Below are positions 41,068-50,157 of a stretch of DNA of 64,000 nt, piece by piece. This stretch comes from Acidovorax delafieldii (lineage in GTDB: Bacteria > Pseudomonadota > Gammaproteobacteria > Burkholderiales > Burkholderiaceae_C). The DNA is taken from assembly GCA_002377855.1 (NCBI GenBank), contig DFQQ01000010.1, positions 306,143 to 370,142 of the forward strand. Direction: 5' to 3'. The notes under the pieces are model-generated. The model had not been told where the DNA came from, did no database searches, and saw nothing but the letters and a program-made list of their open reading frames with translations. The translations under genes were made by a program, and so were the position numbers. The stretch's first letter is position 1, and the number at the start of each line of letters is the position of its first letter.

Positions 41068-41193
41068 GTTGACATCCAACGATCTTGTCCGCGCCACAAA
41101 TGGCTGCATCGGGATTGACGTTCAGGGTTTTGCCAAGACTACCTTGTACAAAACGGCCGGCCAGAGGATCGAAAAGCCCTCCATTATAGCCAG

Positions 41194-41952
41194 TCAGCGC
41201 AAATTGGCCAATACCGCTTCATCCGCAGGTTTGAGCAGACCCGCCGTGCGCGCCGCATCAATCAAATCGGGGCGATGCTGGGCCGTGATGAGCAGGCGCT
41301 GGTCCCGCCGCCAGCGCTCAATCTGCGCATGGTGACCTGACATCAAGGGTGCAGGCACGGCCCGCCCCGCCCACTCTTCCGGTCGGGTGTAGTGTGGGCA
41401 ATCCAGCAAGCCGTCAAGCGCCGGGTTGAAGCTGTCGAACTGATGGCTGCCCTCGTCATTCAACACCCCGGGCTGCAGACGGGCCACCGCATCCAGCAGC
41501 GCCAACGCAGCGATCTCGCCGCCCGACAACACAAAGTCCCCCAGGCTCAATTGCACCGTCACATGCGCGTCAATGAACCGCTGGTCCACGCCTTCATAAC
41601 GGCCACACAGCAAAACCGCCCCGATACTGGCAGACCAGCCCTCCACTTCCGCATGATCGAGCTTGCGTCCAATGGGTGAAAACAGCACGAGCGGCGCCTG
41701 CGCGTCAGGCCCCTCGCCGCGTTGCTGCCGGATATGGCTCAGGCAGCGCTCCAGGGGTTCGGCCATCATCACCATCCCTGGGCCACCCCCAAACGGCCGG
41801 TCATCCACGCGCCGGTAGTTGCCCTCGGCGTAGTCGCGCGGATTCCACAGATGCACATCCACCTGCCCGCTGGCGTAGGCGCGGCGCGTGATTCCGGCCG
41901 TCAGGAACGGCGCGAACAGCTCGGGAAACAGGGTGATGACATCAAAGCGCAT
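41194..41952 (-). CDS. trmD: tRNA (guanine-N1)-methyltransferase
   Basis: Methylates G37 of tRNAs reading CNN codons. The 252-residue knotted SPOUT enzyme has PFGGGPGMVM, the SAM trefoil knot GRYEGVDQRFID with LSLGDFVLSGGE, and the linker before the C-terminal domain. ATG 41952 gives MRFDVITLFPE; a TTG three codons earlier is in frame. Confidence 0.97.
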   Translation of the reverse strand: MRFDVITLFPELFAPFLTAGITRRAYASGQVDVHLWNPRDYAEGNYRRVDDRPFGGGPGMVMMAEPLERCLSHIRQQRGEGPDAQAPLVLFSPIGRKLDHAEVEGWSASIGAVLLCGRYEGVDQRFIDAHVTVQLSLGDFVLSGGEIAALALLDAVARLQPGVLNDEGSHQFDSFNPALDGLLDCPHYTRPEEWAGRAVPAPLMSGHHAQIERWRRDQRLLITAQHRPDLIDAARTAGLLKPADEAVLANLR

Positions 41953-41986
41953 GGCGAACAACTTCAGACCCGCAATTCCAGCGGCT

Positions 41987-42556
41987 TCAATAGTCTGGCT
42001 GCCAGTCCACGGTGATGCGTTTTTCAGGCAGCTCCACCTTGTCGACGAAGGCAGACACGAAAGGAATCATGCGCTCCTGCGCTTTGCCGTCCTGCTCGTA
42101 GCCCAGCACCAGCACGGTTTGCGGCCCTGTGGACAGCAATTCGCGCACATCCCCCAAGACAACGCCCTCGCGATTGACCACCTGCAGACCGATAAGGTCT
42201 ACCCAGTAGTACTCGTCATTGCCTGTGGACGGAAAACTGGAGCGGGGCACAAAAACGCGCGCTCCGCGCAGGGCCTCGGCCGCGTCCCGATCGTCCACGC
42301 CCTCCGCCCAGGCCACCACGGTGTCCGAGTGGTCCTTGGCTTGGCGAATCTTCAGCAGCACGGTACCTGTAAAGGTCTTGGCTCCGCGTTCAGAGGGCAT
42401 CAGGTACCACTCCTTGGCCGAGAACAGAGCCCCCGGACTGGCACTGTGCGGCACGACCTTGAACCACCCCTTGACCCCCCAGGCGTCGGCGATGCGAGCG
42501 ATTTCAACCGCGTCCTCGGGCAGAACTGCGGGCTCAAGGGTGAGAGAAGTGGCCAT
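41987..42556 (-). CDS. rimM: Ribosome maturation factor RimM
   Basis: Binds S19 during 30S assembly. 189 residues: N-terminal domain with ARIADAWGVKGWFKV and C-terminal PRC-barrel with YYWVDLIGLQVVN and PFV..FVDKV. ATG 42556 follows the hairpin that separates it from rpsP. Confidence 0.95.
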   Translation of the reverse strand: MATSLTLEPAVLPEDAVEIARIADAWGVKGWFKVVPHSASPGALFSAKEWYLMPSERGAKTFTGTVLLKIRQAKDHSDTVVAWAEGVDDRDAAEALRGARVFVPRSSFPSTGNDEYYWVDLIGLQVVNREGVVLGDVRELLSTGPQTVLVLGYEQDGKAQERMIPFVSAFVDKVELPEKRITVDWQPDY

Positions 42557-42566
42557 TTTTTGGTTC

Positions 42567-42617
42567 GAAAAAAGAAAAGGGCGGGATCCGCCGGGAAAAC
42601 CCACGGAACCCGCCCTT
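42567..42617 (-). terminator. Terminator-like hairpin between rpsP and rimM
   Basis: On the minus strand AAGGGCGGG (42617-42609) pairs with CCCGCCCTT (42585-42577), with an inner TGGG/CCCG, and is followed by TTCTTTTTT. It sits 12 bases past the rpsP stop and before the rimM start, so it should end a share of the transcripts. Confidence 0.75.
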
Positions 42618-42628
42618 CTCGGGGGACT

Positions 42629-42880
42629 TTAAGCAGCCTTCTTGGCAGCTTGCTTGATCAGGCGGTCCACGGTGGGCGACGACTGGGCGCCGACGCTCTG
42701 CCAGTACGTCAGGCGGTCTTGCACGATACGCAGACCTTCTTCGGTTTCCTTGGCAGTGGGGTTGTAGAAGCCGATGCGCTCAATGAAGCGGCCGTCACGG
42801 CGCACGCGCTTGTCAGCAACGACGATGTTGAAGAAAGGACGGCCCTTGGAGCCGCCGCGGGAGAGTCGAATGACGACCAT
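42629..42880 (-). CDS. rpsP: 30S ribosomal protein S16
   Basis: 83 residues with the full S16 pattern MVVIRLSRGGSKGRPFFNIV, RRDGRFIERIGFYNP and the C-terminal GAQSSPTVDRLIKQA. First gene of its operon. Confidence 0.98.
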   Translation of the reverse strand: MVVIRLSRGGSKGRPFFNIVVADKRVRRDGRFIERIGFYNPTAKETEEGLRIVQDRLTYWQSVGAQSSPTVDRLIKQAAKKAA

Positions 42881-43016
42881 GATTTATCCTTCGGGTGGTG
42901 AGCCAGCGTCAAAATGCGCGGGCCACGGAAATTTCGCAACGTTTGAGACACGCGACATGACCACCCGGCCAGCGACACGCTGCAAAGCCTGCAATTATAT
43001 CCACAACCCTCCCAGT

Positions 43017-43538
43017 ATGCCCACCATCCGCCCCAGCACAGAAGCCGATATCGCCGCCATCACTGCCATATACCAACACCACGTTCTTCACGGCACCGGC
43101 ACCTTTGAGATCGATCCGCCCTCCATAGCCGACATGGCTGCACGCCGTGCTGATGTCCTGGCTCGCAACCTGCCCTGGCTGGTGGCTGAGAAAAACGGCG
43201 AGGTGCTGGGGTTTGCCTATGCCAACTGGTTCAAGCCCCGCCCGGCTTACCGCTTTTCGGCAGAAGACTCCATTTACGTGGCCGACGCGGCCCGTGGCAT
43301 GGGAGTAGGCCGCAAATTGCTGAGCGAACTGGCCACGCAGGCCGAAGCCGCCGGCGTGCGCAAATTGCTTGCAGTGATTGGCGACTCCGCCAACGTAGGC
43401 TCTATCGGTGTGCACCGGTCCCTGGGGTTTACCGATGTGGGGGTGATGCGCTCGGTCGGCTGGAAGTTCGGGGCCTGGCGCGACATCGTGCTCATGGAAA
43501 AGATCCTCGGCGCGGGCGACACCACATCCCCGGAATAA
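43017..43538 (+). CDS. GNAT acetyltransferase, phosphinothricin acetyltransferase-like
   Basis: A 173-residue N-acetyltransferase. The acetyl-CoA loop is ARGMGVGRKLLSEL, preceded by YRFSAEDSIYVA, and the N-terminus IRPSTEADIAAITAIYQHHV with GTFE matches the Pat/YncA group that acetylates phosphinothricin or methionine sulfoximine-like amino acids. Whether that is the natural substrate is unknown. The next gene begins 7 bases after the stop. Confidence 0.88.
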   Translation: MPTIRPSTEADIAAITAIYQHHVLHGTGTFEIDPPSIADMAARRADVLARNLPWLVAEKNGEVLGFAYANWFKPRPAYRFSAEDSIYVADAARGMGVGRKLLSELATQAEAAGVRKLLAVIGDSANVGSIGVHRSLGFTDVGVMRSVGWKFGAWRDIVLMEKILGAGDTTSPE

Positions 43539-43545
43539 TGCCGGC

Positions 43546-43992
43546 ATGAAAAACAAGACTCTGGCCGCGTGGCTAGCCTTTGCAGGGGGCCCGCTGGGTC
43601 TGCATCGCTTTTATCTTCACGGCCCGGCCGACATGCTGGGCTGGTTGCTGCCCATCCCCACGGCGCTGGGGCTCTACGGCATACAACGCGTTCAGCAGTT
43701 CGGCCAGGACGACCAGTACAGCTGGGCGTTGATACCCCTTCTCGGCTTCACCATTGCGGGGTGCGCCCTTCAGGGCATTCTCTACGGCCTGCAGCCGCCC
43801 GAGCGTTGGAACGCCCGCTACAACCCTGCTGCACCCGAGCAGGCTGCTGCCGGCCAGACGCGCTGGCTGACCATCGGCGCCATCGTGGTGTCGCTGCTTG
43901 TCGGCACCACGGTCCTGATGGCCAGCATCGCCTTCAGTTTTCAGCGCTACTTCGAATACCAGATCGAGGAAGCGCGAAAAATCTCCCAATAA
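43546..43992 (+). CDS. TM2-domain membrane protein
   Basis: A 148-residue protein with a TM2 domain at the N-terminus (AFAGGPLGLHRFYL with two hydrophobic segments), a further segment at about 60-80 and a strong one near 110-130. Cytoplasmic or periplasmic loops carry no known motif. Likely co-transcribed with the acetyltransferase. Function unknown. Confidence 0.8.
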   Translation: MKNKTLAAWLAFAGGPLGLHRFYLHGPADMLGWLLPIPTALGLYGIQRVQQFGQDDQYSWALIPLLGFTIAGCALQGILYGLQPPERWNARYNPAAPEQAAAGQTRWLTIGAIVVSLLVGTTVLMASIAFSFQRYFEYQIEEARKISQ

Positions 43993-44107
43993 CGCAAACG
44001 CCCTGCCAAGCACTTATGCCTGACAGGGCGGTAGGGACCCTCTGCACGAATCACCGCGCCGTGTGCATCTGCGCAATCGGGCGGTCTGCGGCGTTGTAAA
44101 TACTCGC

Positions 44108-44137
44108 AATAGCTATGGCTATTGCTGCGTTTGCGCC
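44108..44137 (+). repeat. Interspersed repeat, partial copy
   Basis: Reads AATAGCTATGGCTATTGCTG then CGTTTGCGCC: the AATAGC half is duplicated and inverted, followed by the TGCGCC core. Lies in the gap between the TM2 gene and pit. Confidence 0.45.
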
Positions 44138-44196
44138 TTGCAGCCCATCCCGACCCGCAGTGCACACTTACCGCTCGATTCGTGCAGAGGGCCCTG

Positions 44197-44237
44197 GCGA
44201 TTTACCAGCAAGCGCAGCTAGCTACTTTTTTGATAGC
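44197..44237 (-). repeat. Interspersed palindromic repeat, copy next to pit
   Basis: Minus-strand reading GCTATCAAAAAAGTAGCTAG then CTGCGCTTGCTGGTAAATCGC. It ends three bases from the pit stop codon, so it forms the 3' end of that mRNA. Confidence 0.65.
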
Positions 44238-44239
44238 AA

Positions 44240-45250
44240 TCAATACAGCTGCAGGCTCACCCAATAGGCGATGGCAGCGACAAACGCGCTGGCTGGGATG
44301 GTCAGAATCCAGGCCCAGACGATGTTGCCCGCAACCCCCCAGCGCACCGCGCTGGCGCGCTGGGTAGAGCCCACCCCCACGATAGCGCCAGTGATGGTGT
44401 GCGTGGTGGAAACCGGAATACCCAGGGTGGTGGCCAAAAACAACGTCAATGCGCCCCCTGTCTCAGCACAAAAACCGCCCACAGGCTTGAGCTTGGTGAT
44501 TTTCTGGCCCATGGTTTTCACGATGCGCCAACCGCCAAACATGGTGCCCAAACCAATGGCCACATAGCAGCTGATGATGGTCCAGGTGGGGGGTGATGCA
44601 TCGGAGGCCGCCGAATACCCGGTGGCAATCAGCAGCAGCCAGATGATGCCGATGGTCTTCTGGGCATCGTTGCCACCGTGGCCCAGGCTGTAAGCGCCAG
44701 CAGATATGAGTTGCAACCGGCGGAACCACTTGTCCACCTTGCTCGGGCGTGTGCGCCGGAAAATCCATGCCACCCCGACCATCATCAGCGAGCCGAGCAA
44801 AAAGCCCAGCAGAGGCGATACAAAAATGAACGCCACCGTTTTGAAAATGCCGGTGGACACCAGGGCGCCCACGCCCGCCTTCGCGATCACAGCGCCCACG
44901 ATGCCGCCGATGAGGGCGTGCGATGAGCTGCTGGGAATGCCGTAGTACCAGGTGATCACGTTCCAGGTGATGGCGCCGACCAGGGCCCCGAACACGACGT
45001 GCGTATCCACCACACCGGGCTGCACGATGCCCTTGCCCACCGTGGCGGCAACACTCAGGTGGAACACAAAGATCGCCACGAAATTGAAAAAAGCGGCAAA
45101 CAGAACCGCCTGGGCGGGCTTGAGCACACCGGTGGAGACCACCGTGGCAATCGAATTGGCCGCGTCGTGAAACCCGTTCATGAAATCGAACAGGAGCGCC
45201 AACGCGACGAGCAGAACCACAACCCACAGGGCTGCTTGTACGGTTTCCAT
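44240..45250 (-). CDS. pit: Low-affinity inorganic phosphate transporter
   Basis: A 336-residue inner-membrane PiT-family carrier with about 10 hydrophobic segments. The duplicated family signature is present in both halves: GFHDAANSIATVVSTG and HGGNDAQKTIGII, and PSSSSHALIGG with PVSTTHTITGA. It probably moves metal-phosphate with protons. The DUF47 gene is upstream in the same operon, the usual arrangement. Confidence 0.95.
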   Translation of the reverse strand: METVQAALWVVVLLVALALLFDFMNGFHDAANSIATVVSTGVLKPAQAVLFAAFFNFVAIFVFHLSVAATVGKGIVQPGVVDTHVVFGALVGAITWNVITWYYGIPSSSSHALIGGIVGAVIAKAGVGALVSTGIFKTVAFIFVSPLLGFLLGSLMMVGVAWIFRRTRPSKVDKWFRRLQLISAGAYSLGHGGNDAQKTIGIIWLLLIATGYSAASDASPPTWTIISCYVAIGLGTMFGGWRIVKTMGQKITKLKPVGGFCAETGGALTLFLATTLGIPVSTTHTITGAIVGVGSTQRASAVRWGVAGNIVWAWILTIPASAFVAAIAYWVSLQLY

Positions 45251-45268
45251 GTCAGTCAGTCCGGTGGA

Positions 45269-45916
45269 TCAGGAGTTCTCGAGGACGATGCCCTCGATGC
45301 AGTTGGCCACGTCTTCACACTTGTCGGTGATGGTTTCGAGCAGCTCGTAAATGGCCTTGAGCTTGATCACTTCGCGCACATCAGGCTCTTCGCGGAACAG
45401 CTTGCTCATGGCGCTGCGCATGACGCGGTCAGCGTCCGACTCCAGCTTGTCGATTTCTTCACAGGTCTTGAGTGCGGCCTCAGCCACTGCCGGGTCGGCG
45501 ATTTTGTCGAGCAGCTTGACGGCATCGCGCAGGCGCTCGCAGCACTTGAGGCTCAGGTCCGTCAGGCGCGTGATCTCTTCCGTCATGTGGCGCACGTCGT
45601 ACAGCGCCATGGTCTCTGCCGAATCCTGGATCAGGTCGGCCACATCGTCCATGGTGTTGATGAGCGTGTGGATCTGCTCACGGTCGATGGGGGTGATGAA
45701 GGTCTTGTGGATGGCCTTGTTCACGTCGTGCGTGACACGGTCGGCAGCGCGCTCGGCGTTGTCCACGTCCTGGTTGTATTTGTCCCGCAGGTGCGGGTCG
45801 CTGTAATTGGCCACCAGTTGCGAGAAGGCGCGTGCGGCTTCGACGATGCGGTCCGCATGCTGGTTGAACATTTCGAAAAAATTGCCTTCGCGTGGCAACA
45901 GCTTGGCAAACAGCAT
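45269..45916 (-). CDS. DUF47 (PhoU-like) partner of the phosphate transporter
   Basis: A 215-residue all-helical protein of the PhoU/TIGR00153 type with repeated E-x-x-x-D patterns that bind metal clusters, for example RAADRVTHDVNKAIHKTF and ESDADRVMRSAMSKLF. Family members are co-encoded with Pit and are needed for or modulate its activity. ATG 45916 was chosen because it starts the helical domain (MLFAKLLPREGNFFEMF). pit begins 18 bases later. Confidence 0.93.
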   Translation of the reverse strand: MLFAKLLPREGNFFEMFNQHADRIVEAARAFSQLVANYSDPHLRDKYNQDVDNAERAADRVTHDVNKAIHKTFITPIDREQIHTLINTMDDVADLIQDSAETMALYDVRHMTEEITRLTDLSLKCCERLRDAVKLLDKIADPAVAEAALKTCEEIDKLESDADRVMRSAMSKLFREEPDVREVIKLKAIYELLETITDKCEDVANCIEGIVLENS

Positions 45917-46134
45917 GCAGGCTCCTGGTGGGAATTCAAAAATACAAAGAACGCACGCCACGGGGTACCGTGACGGTTTTGTGACATGCCGAGTTTAACC
46001 GTCCGCACTTGTTCCTCGGCAGTTGCAACCACTCACTTAGACCCAGGTCAGGGGCTTGGCAGGCCACCCAGGGCGCGCCGCGAGAATGCGCGCTCGCACT
46101 ACTGCGCTGAAGTCACAAGCGCTTCTCCTCTGGT

Positions 46135-46497
46135 TCAGGCGCTGCGAAAGATGAAGAACACCGCACCCACCAGGCACAGCCCCGCCCAGAGGTAATCCAG
46201 CTTGAGGGGCTGATCCAGGTACAGCACTGCAAACGGCACGAAGACCCCGAGGGTGATCACCTCCTGCATGATTTTGAGCTGGCCTACGTTGAATTGGGTG
46301 TGGCCGATGCGGTTGGCAGGCACCTGCAAGAGGTATTCAAACAAGGCAATTCCCCAGCTGACCAGCGCCGCCACATACCAAGGAGATGACGCCAAGTTCT
46401 TGAGGTGCCCGTACCAGGCAAAGGTCATGAAAACGTTGCTGGCGATCAGCAGCAATACGGTCTGCAAAGAAATAGGAAGGGATTGAAGCGCGTGCAT
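46135..46497 (-). CDS. DUF486 family membrane protein
   Basis: A 120-residue protein with four hydrophobic segments, of the DMT-like DUF486 family: FMTFAWYGHL, SWGIALFEYLLQVPANRIG and QLKIMQEVITLGVF are strongly conserved in it. Function is unknown. ATG 46497 was chosen; an upstream in-frame codon adds a Pro-rich stretch atypical for the family. Confidence 0.88.
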   Translation of the reverse strand: MHALQSLPISLQTVLLLIASNVFMTFAWYGHLKNLASSPWYVAALVSWGIALFEYLLQVPANRIGHTQFNVGQLKIMQEVITLGVFVPFAVLYLDQPLKLDYLWAGLCLVGAVFFIFRSA

Positions 46498-46830
46498 GGG
46501 GGGCGGCGGGGAGCGGGGCTGAGGCGGACCAGAATTCTCCACATTTTAGTAAATATGCCGCTTGGCGCTTACGGATAAAGCGCCGTAAGCTATAAAAATA
46601 ATAGCATTCAAGTCTGATTGGGGCGTGGTAGCCAAACGTCATGCGTTCGCTTTGCCGCGCGATAGCCGGCATGAAGGGGGGATAGGACTGTTCCTACATC
46701 GGTGTTCCTCGCCATCCCACGCCCTACTGGCGCCGCCGCCCCTATATTGATTTTTCGCTCCACGCATGGTTGCGCTTACAGCGCGCCGCGCGATTGTTTC
46801 CACTTCACGAGACCACTGAGGAACTGATCC
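46498..46830. other. Intergenic region between DUF486 gene and outer-membrane barrel
   Basis: Divergent gap of 333 bases. It contains an interspersed repeat at 46565-46605 and a GAGGAAC ribosome site at about 46818. I see no convincing promoter hexamers or small gene. Confidence 0.5.
46565..46605 (-). repeat. Interspersed palindromic repeat, copy
   Basis: Minus-strand reading GCTATTATTTTTATAGCTTA then CGGCGCTTTATCCGTAAGCGC; arms GCGCTT and AAGCGC surround ATCCGT. Confidence 0.65.
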
Positions 46831-47445
46831 ATGATGTCTGCATTTCGCCTTCTCCCTGTGGCACTGGCTGTCGCGTGCGCTGCTGCTGGCGCCCAGGCGC
46901 AAACTTCCAATTCGTACTCCAGCAATCGTTCCGGCGAACGTAGCTCCGTGCTGCCCTACACCCAGGACGGTTATATAGGTCTGAGCGCAGGGCGCTCCAA
47001 ATATGACCTCAGCAGCGGACCTGTCGGAACGGAATACGACAACTCCGACAGCGCCTTGAAAATCTATACCGGCGGTTTTTTCCACCCGAACTGGGGGGTG
47101 GAGTTGGGCTACCTCAACGCCGGCAAGGCTCGCCGTCTGGGGGGTGATACCAAAGCCCATGGCTTCAACCTCAGCTTGGTAGGGCGCGCGCCGCTGAGCG
47201 AGCAGTTCGACGTGTTCGGCAAAATCGGCACAACCTACGGCCGCACCCGTACGTCGGGCTCCAGCAGCCTGGGCGTGCGAACGGGCAAGGAAGACGGTTT
47301 TGGCATGTCTTACGGTGTAGGGGCGCGTTGGGCATTCACACCACAATGGGCTGCAGTGATCGAGTGGGAAAACCACAAGTTCAAGTTCTCTGATGGGGAT
47401 GAAGCCGTCAAGATGACCACCGTGGGGCTGCAGTACCGTTTCTGA
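46831..47445 (+). CDS. Small outer-membrane beta-barrel protein (OmpA/OmpW-like)
   Basis: A 204-residue protein with a signal peptide ending at AQAQ and an eight-strand-like pattern of alternating aromatics: GYIGLSAGRSKYDL, WGVELGYLN, FNLSLVGRAPL, GVGARWAFT. It ends in LQYRF, the terminal Phe recognised by the Bam complex. No OmpA peptidoglycan domain. GAGGAAC precedes the ATG and a strong terminator follows. Ligand unknown. Confidence 0.88.
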   Translation: MMSAFRLLPVALAVACAAAGAQAQTSNSYSSNRSGERSSVLPYTQDGYIGLSAGRSKYDLSSGPVGTEYDNSDSALKIYTGGFFHPNWGVELGYLNAGKARRLGGDTKAHGFNLSLVGRAPLSEQFDVFGKIGTTYGRTRTSGSSSLGVRTGKEDGFGMSYGVGARWAFTPQWAAVIEWENHKFKFSDGDEAVKMTTVGLQYRF

Positions 47446-47478
47446 TCCAACAGCCGGTCATACGAGCCAATTCACCAT

Positions 47479-47517
47479 AAAAAAAGGGGCGCAGTGCAAT
47501 GCACTGCGCCCCTTTTT
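47479..47517. terminator. Bidirectional Rho-independent terminator
   Basis: A near-perfect palindrome, AAAAAGGGGCGCAGTGC against GCACTGCGCCCCTTTTT, between the barrel gene (plus) and livF (minus). It can stop both converging transcripts. Confidence 0.95.
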
Positions 47518-47531
47518 GTCGGCTGAGTGGC

Positions 47532-48260
47532 TTATTCGCCCAGGTAAGCTGCACGCACCTTGGGATCGTTCAGCAATTCCTGGCCAGGGCCTGTCATGGT
47601 GATCAGGCCGGATTCCATCACGTAGCCCCGGTCGGCAATCGCCAGCGCACGGCTGGCGTTCTGCTCCACCAACACAATGGTCACACCCAGGGCGTAAACG
47701 TCGCGCACCACTTCAAAGATCTTGTCCACCATGATGGGCGACAGGCCCATAGAGGGCTCGTCCAGCAGTAGCACCTTGGGCTGGCTCATCAGCGCGCGGC
47801 CCATGGCCAGCATCTGCTGCTCGCCGCCGGACATGGTGCCGGCCAACTGGTCCTTGCGCTCGCGCAGGCGCGGGAAGATGGTGAACATCTTCTCGATGTC
47901 GGCCAGGATGCCTGCCTTGTCGCGGCGGATGTAGGCACCCATCTGCAGGTTCTCGGTAATGGTCATGCGCGCGAACACACCACGGCCTTCCGGCACCATC
48001 ACCAAGCCCTTTTTCACCAAGTCCCAGGCGCCTTTGCCCTTGATGCTTTCACCCAGGTATTCAATGTCGCCATCGTTGATGGGCAGCGTGCCGGTGATGG
48101 CCTTCATGGTGGTGGTCTTGCCGGCGCCGTTGGAGCCGATCAGCGAGACCAGCTCGCCTTCGCGCACTTCAAAGTCCACGCCCTTGACAGCCTGGATACC
48201 GCCGTAGGCTACCTTCAGGCCCTTGACCTGCAGCAGTACCTTGTTGGATTTTTCGGCCAT
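47532..48260 (-). CDS. livF: Branched-chain amino acid ABC transporter ATPase LivF
   Basis: 242-residue ABC ATPase: Walker A GSNGAGKTT, signature MSGGEQQMLAMG, Walker B LLLDEPSMGLSP, and the LivF-typical ending VEQNASRALAIADRGYVMESG. The ATG at 48260 is two bases after the livG stop, so it is coupled. Last gene of livHMGF. Confidence 0.94.
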   Translation of the reverse strand: MAEKSNKVLLQVKGLKVAYGGIQAVKGVDFEVREGELVSLIGSNGAGKTTTMKAITGTLPINDGDIEYLGESIKGKGAWDLVKKGLVMVPEGRGVFARMTITENLQMGAYIRRDKAGILADIEKMFTIFPRLRERKDQLAGTMSGGEQQMLAMGRALMSQPKVLLLDEPSMGLSPIMVDKIFEVVRDVYALGVTIVLVEQNASRALAIADRGYVMESGLITMTGPGQELLNDPKVRAAYLGE

Positions 48261-48262
48261 TC

Positions 48263-49045
48263 TCAATGTCCTCCGGTGCCCAGATAGGCCTCAATCACTT
48301 TTTCGTTCTTCTGCACGGTCGCTGGCGTGCCTTCGGCAATCTGCTTGCCGTAGTCCAGCACCGTTACGCGGTCGCACAGGCCCATCACCAGCTTCACGTC
48401 GTGCTCGATGAGCAAGATGGTGCGGTTGTCGTTGCGGATGCGGTCGATCAGCTCGCGCAGCTGCACCTTCTCGGTGGCGTTCATCCCGGCGGCGGGCTCG
48501 TCCAGCGCGATGAGCTGCGGGTCGGTGGCCAGGGCGCGGGCAATTTCCAGGCGACGCTGGTCGCCGTAGCTCAAGGTGCGGGCCTTGTAGTCGGCAAACT
48601 TGCCAATGCCCACATAGTCCAGCAGTTCCTGCGCGCGCTTGGCAATGGCGGCTTCCTCGTCCTTGAAAGACTTGGTGCGCAGCACAGCGCCCAGCAGGCC
48701 GGAGCCGGTGCGGATGTGGCGGCCCACCATCACGTTCTCCAGCGCCGTCATTTCGGCAAACAGGCGAATGTTCTGGAACGTACGGGCGATGCCTGCCTTG
48801 GCGACTTCGTGCACGGCCGTGGGCTCGTAGGGTTTGCCGGCGAGTTCAAAAGTGCCGCTGTCGGGTGTGTACAAGCCAGTGATCACGTTGAAAAACGTGG
48901 TCTTGCCAGCACCATTGGGGCCGATCAGGCCATAGACCTGGCCGCGTTCAATCGTGATGCCCACATCAGAGAGGGCTTGCAGGCCGCCGAAGCGCTTGGA
49001 AATGCCTGCAACCTTGAGCACCACATCGTTGGTTTTTTCTGCCAT
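48263..49045 (-). CDS. livG: Branched-chain amino acid ABC transporter ATPase LivG
   Basis: 260-residue ABC ATPase: Walker A GPNGAGKTTFFNVITGLY, family signature LSYGDQRRLEIARAL, Walker B ALDEPAAGMN and the final IEHDVKLVMGLCDRVTVLDYG. Works as heterodimer with LivF under the LivH/LivM channel. Confidence 0.95.
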   Translation of the reverse strand: MAEKTNDVVLKVAGISKRFGGLQALSDVGITIERGQVYGLIGPNGAGKTTFFNVITGLYTPDSGTFELAGKPYEPTAVHEVAKAGIARTFQNIRLFAEMTALENVMVGRHIRTGSGLLGAVLRTKSFKDEEAAIAKRAQELLDYVGIGKFADYKARTLSYGDQRRLEIARALATDPQLIALDEPAAGMNATEKVQLRELIDRIRNDNRTILLIEHDVKLVMGLCDRVTVLDYGKQIAEGTPATVQKNEKVIEAYLGTGGH

Positions 49046-49067
49046 GTTCTAACTTTCTGCGATGGGT

Positions 49068-50144
49068 TCAGGTCTTCTGCGTCAGGCTCTTGCCGTGTTC
49101 TGGCGCTGGCCACAAACCGCGCGGACGCATCAGCATGATGACGATCATGGCCAGAGCAATCAGCAGCTGGCGCAAGATGGCCGAGTCCAGGCGACCATCG
49201 GTCATGGCCTGCAGGGGGCCCGCCACATAGCGCAGCACTTCAGGCAGCGCCGCCAGCAGCACAGCACCCAGGATCACGCCAGGGATATGGCCGATGCCGC
49301 CCAGCACCACCATGGCAATGATCATGACGGACTCCATCAGGCTGAACGATTCAGGCGAGACGAAGCCCTGGAAGGCACCGAACATGGCACCCGACACGCC
49401 ACCAAACGAGGCGCCCATGCCGAAGGCCAACAGCTTCATGTTGCGGGTATTGATGCCCATGGCCTTCGCGGCGATTTCGTCTTCGCGGATGGCCATCCAG
49501 GCGCGGCCGATGCGCGAGTCTTGCAGGCGGTAGCAGATCACCACCGTGACCACCACCAGGAAGAGGAACAGGTAGTAGTACAGCGTGACGGAATTGATGT
49601 CAAAACCGAACAGCTCCAGGCGCTTGCCCAGGTCCAGGCCCAAAATCTTGACCGAGTCGATCTGGCCAATGCCCTTGGGGCCGTTGGTCAGGTTGACGGG
49701 GTGGTCCAGGTTGTTCAGGAAGATGCGGATGATTTCGCCAAAGCCCAGCGTCACGATGGCCAGGTAGTCGCCGCGCAGCTTCAGCGTAGGCGCCCCCAGC
49801 AAGGCCCCGAACAGGGCTGCCAGCAACGCCGCCAGCGGTATGACCAGCCACAGCGAGGTGTGCAAGCCGTTGGGGAACATGGCGGCAAACGCGGCAAAGT
49901 TGTCCGCCAAATGCGGCGACGCCATCAGGCCGAACAGGTACGCGCCCACGGCATAAAAGGCCACGTAGCCCAGATCGAGCAGGCCCGCGTAGCCCACCAC
50001 GATGTTCAGGCCCAAGGCCAGCATCACGTACAGCAAGGCCAGGTCGGCAATACGCACCCAGGCATTGCCGAAGAATTGCAGGACGAGCGGCAGCACCAGC
50101 AGTGCAATGCCACCCAGAATCCAGTTGATTTTGGTGTTCTTCAT
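49068..50144 (-). CDS. livM: Branched-chain amino acid ABC transporter permease LivM
   Basis: 358-residue inner-membrane permease with about nine hydrophobic segments. Family motifs: GLNIVVGYAGLLDLGYVAFYAVGAY and the cytoplasmic coupling loop GRAWMAIREDEIAAKAMGIN. ATG 50144 (MKNTKINW) gives the usual short N-terminus. Confidence 0.95.
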   Translation of the reverse strand: MKNTKINWILGGIALLVLPLVLQFFGNAWVRIADLALLYVMLALGLNIVVGYAGLLDLGYVAFYAVGAYLFGLMASPHLADNFAAFAAMFPNGLHTSLWLVIPLAALLAALFGALLGAPTLKLRGDYLAIVTLGFGEIIRIFLNNLDHPVNLTNGPKGIGQIDSVKILGLDLGKRLELFGFDINSVTLYYYLFLFLVVVTVVICYRLQDSRIGRAWMAIREDEIAAKAMGINTRNMKLLAFGMGASFGGVSGAMFGAFQGFVSPESFSLMESVMIIAMVVLGGIGHIPGVILGAVLLAALPEVLRYVAGPLQAMTDGRLDSAILRQLLIALAMIVIMLMRPRGLWPAPEHGKSLTQKT

Positions 50145-50157
50145 GGTGTGAGACTCC

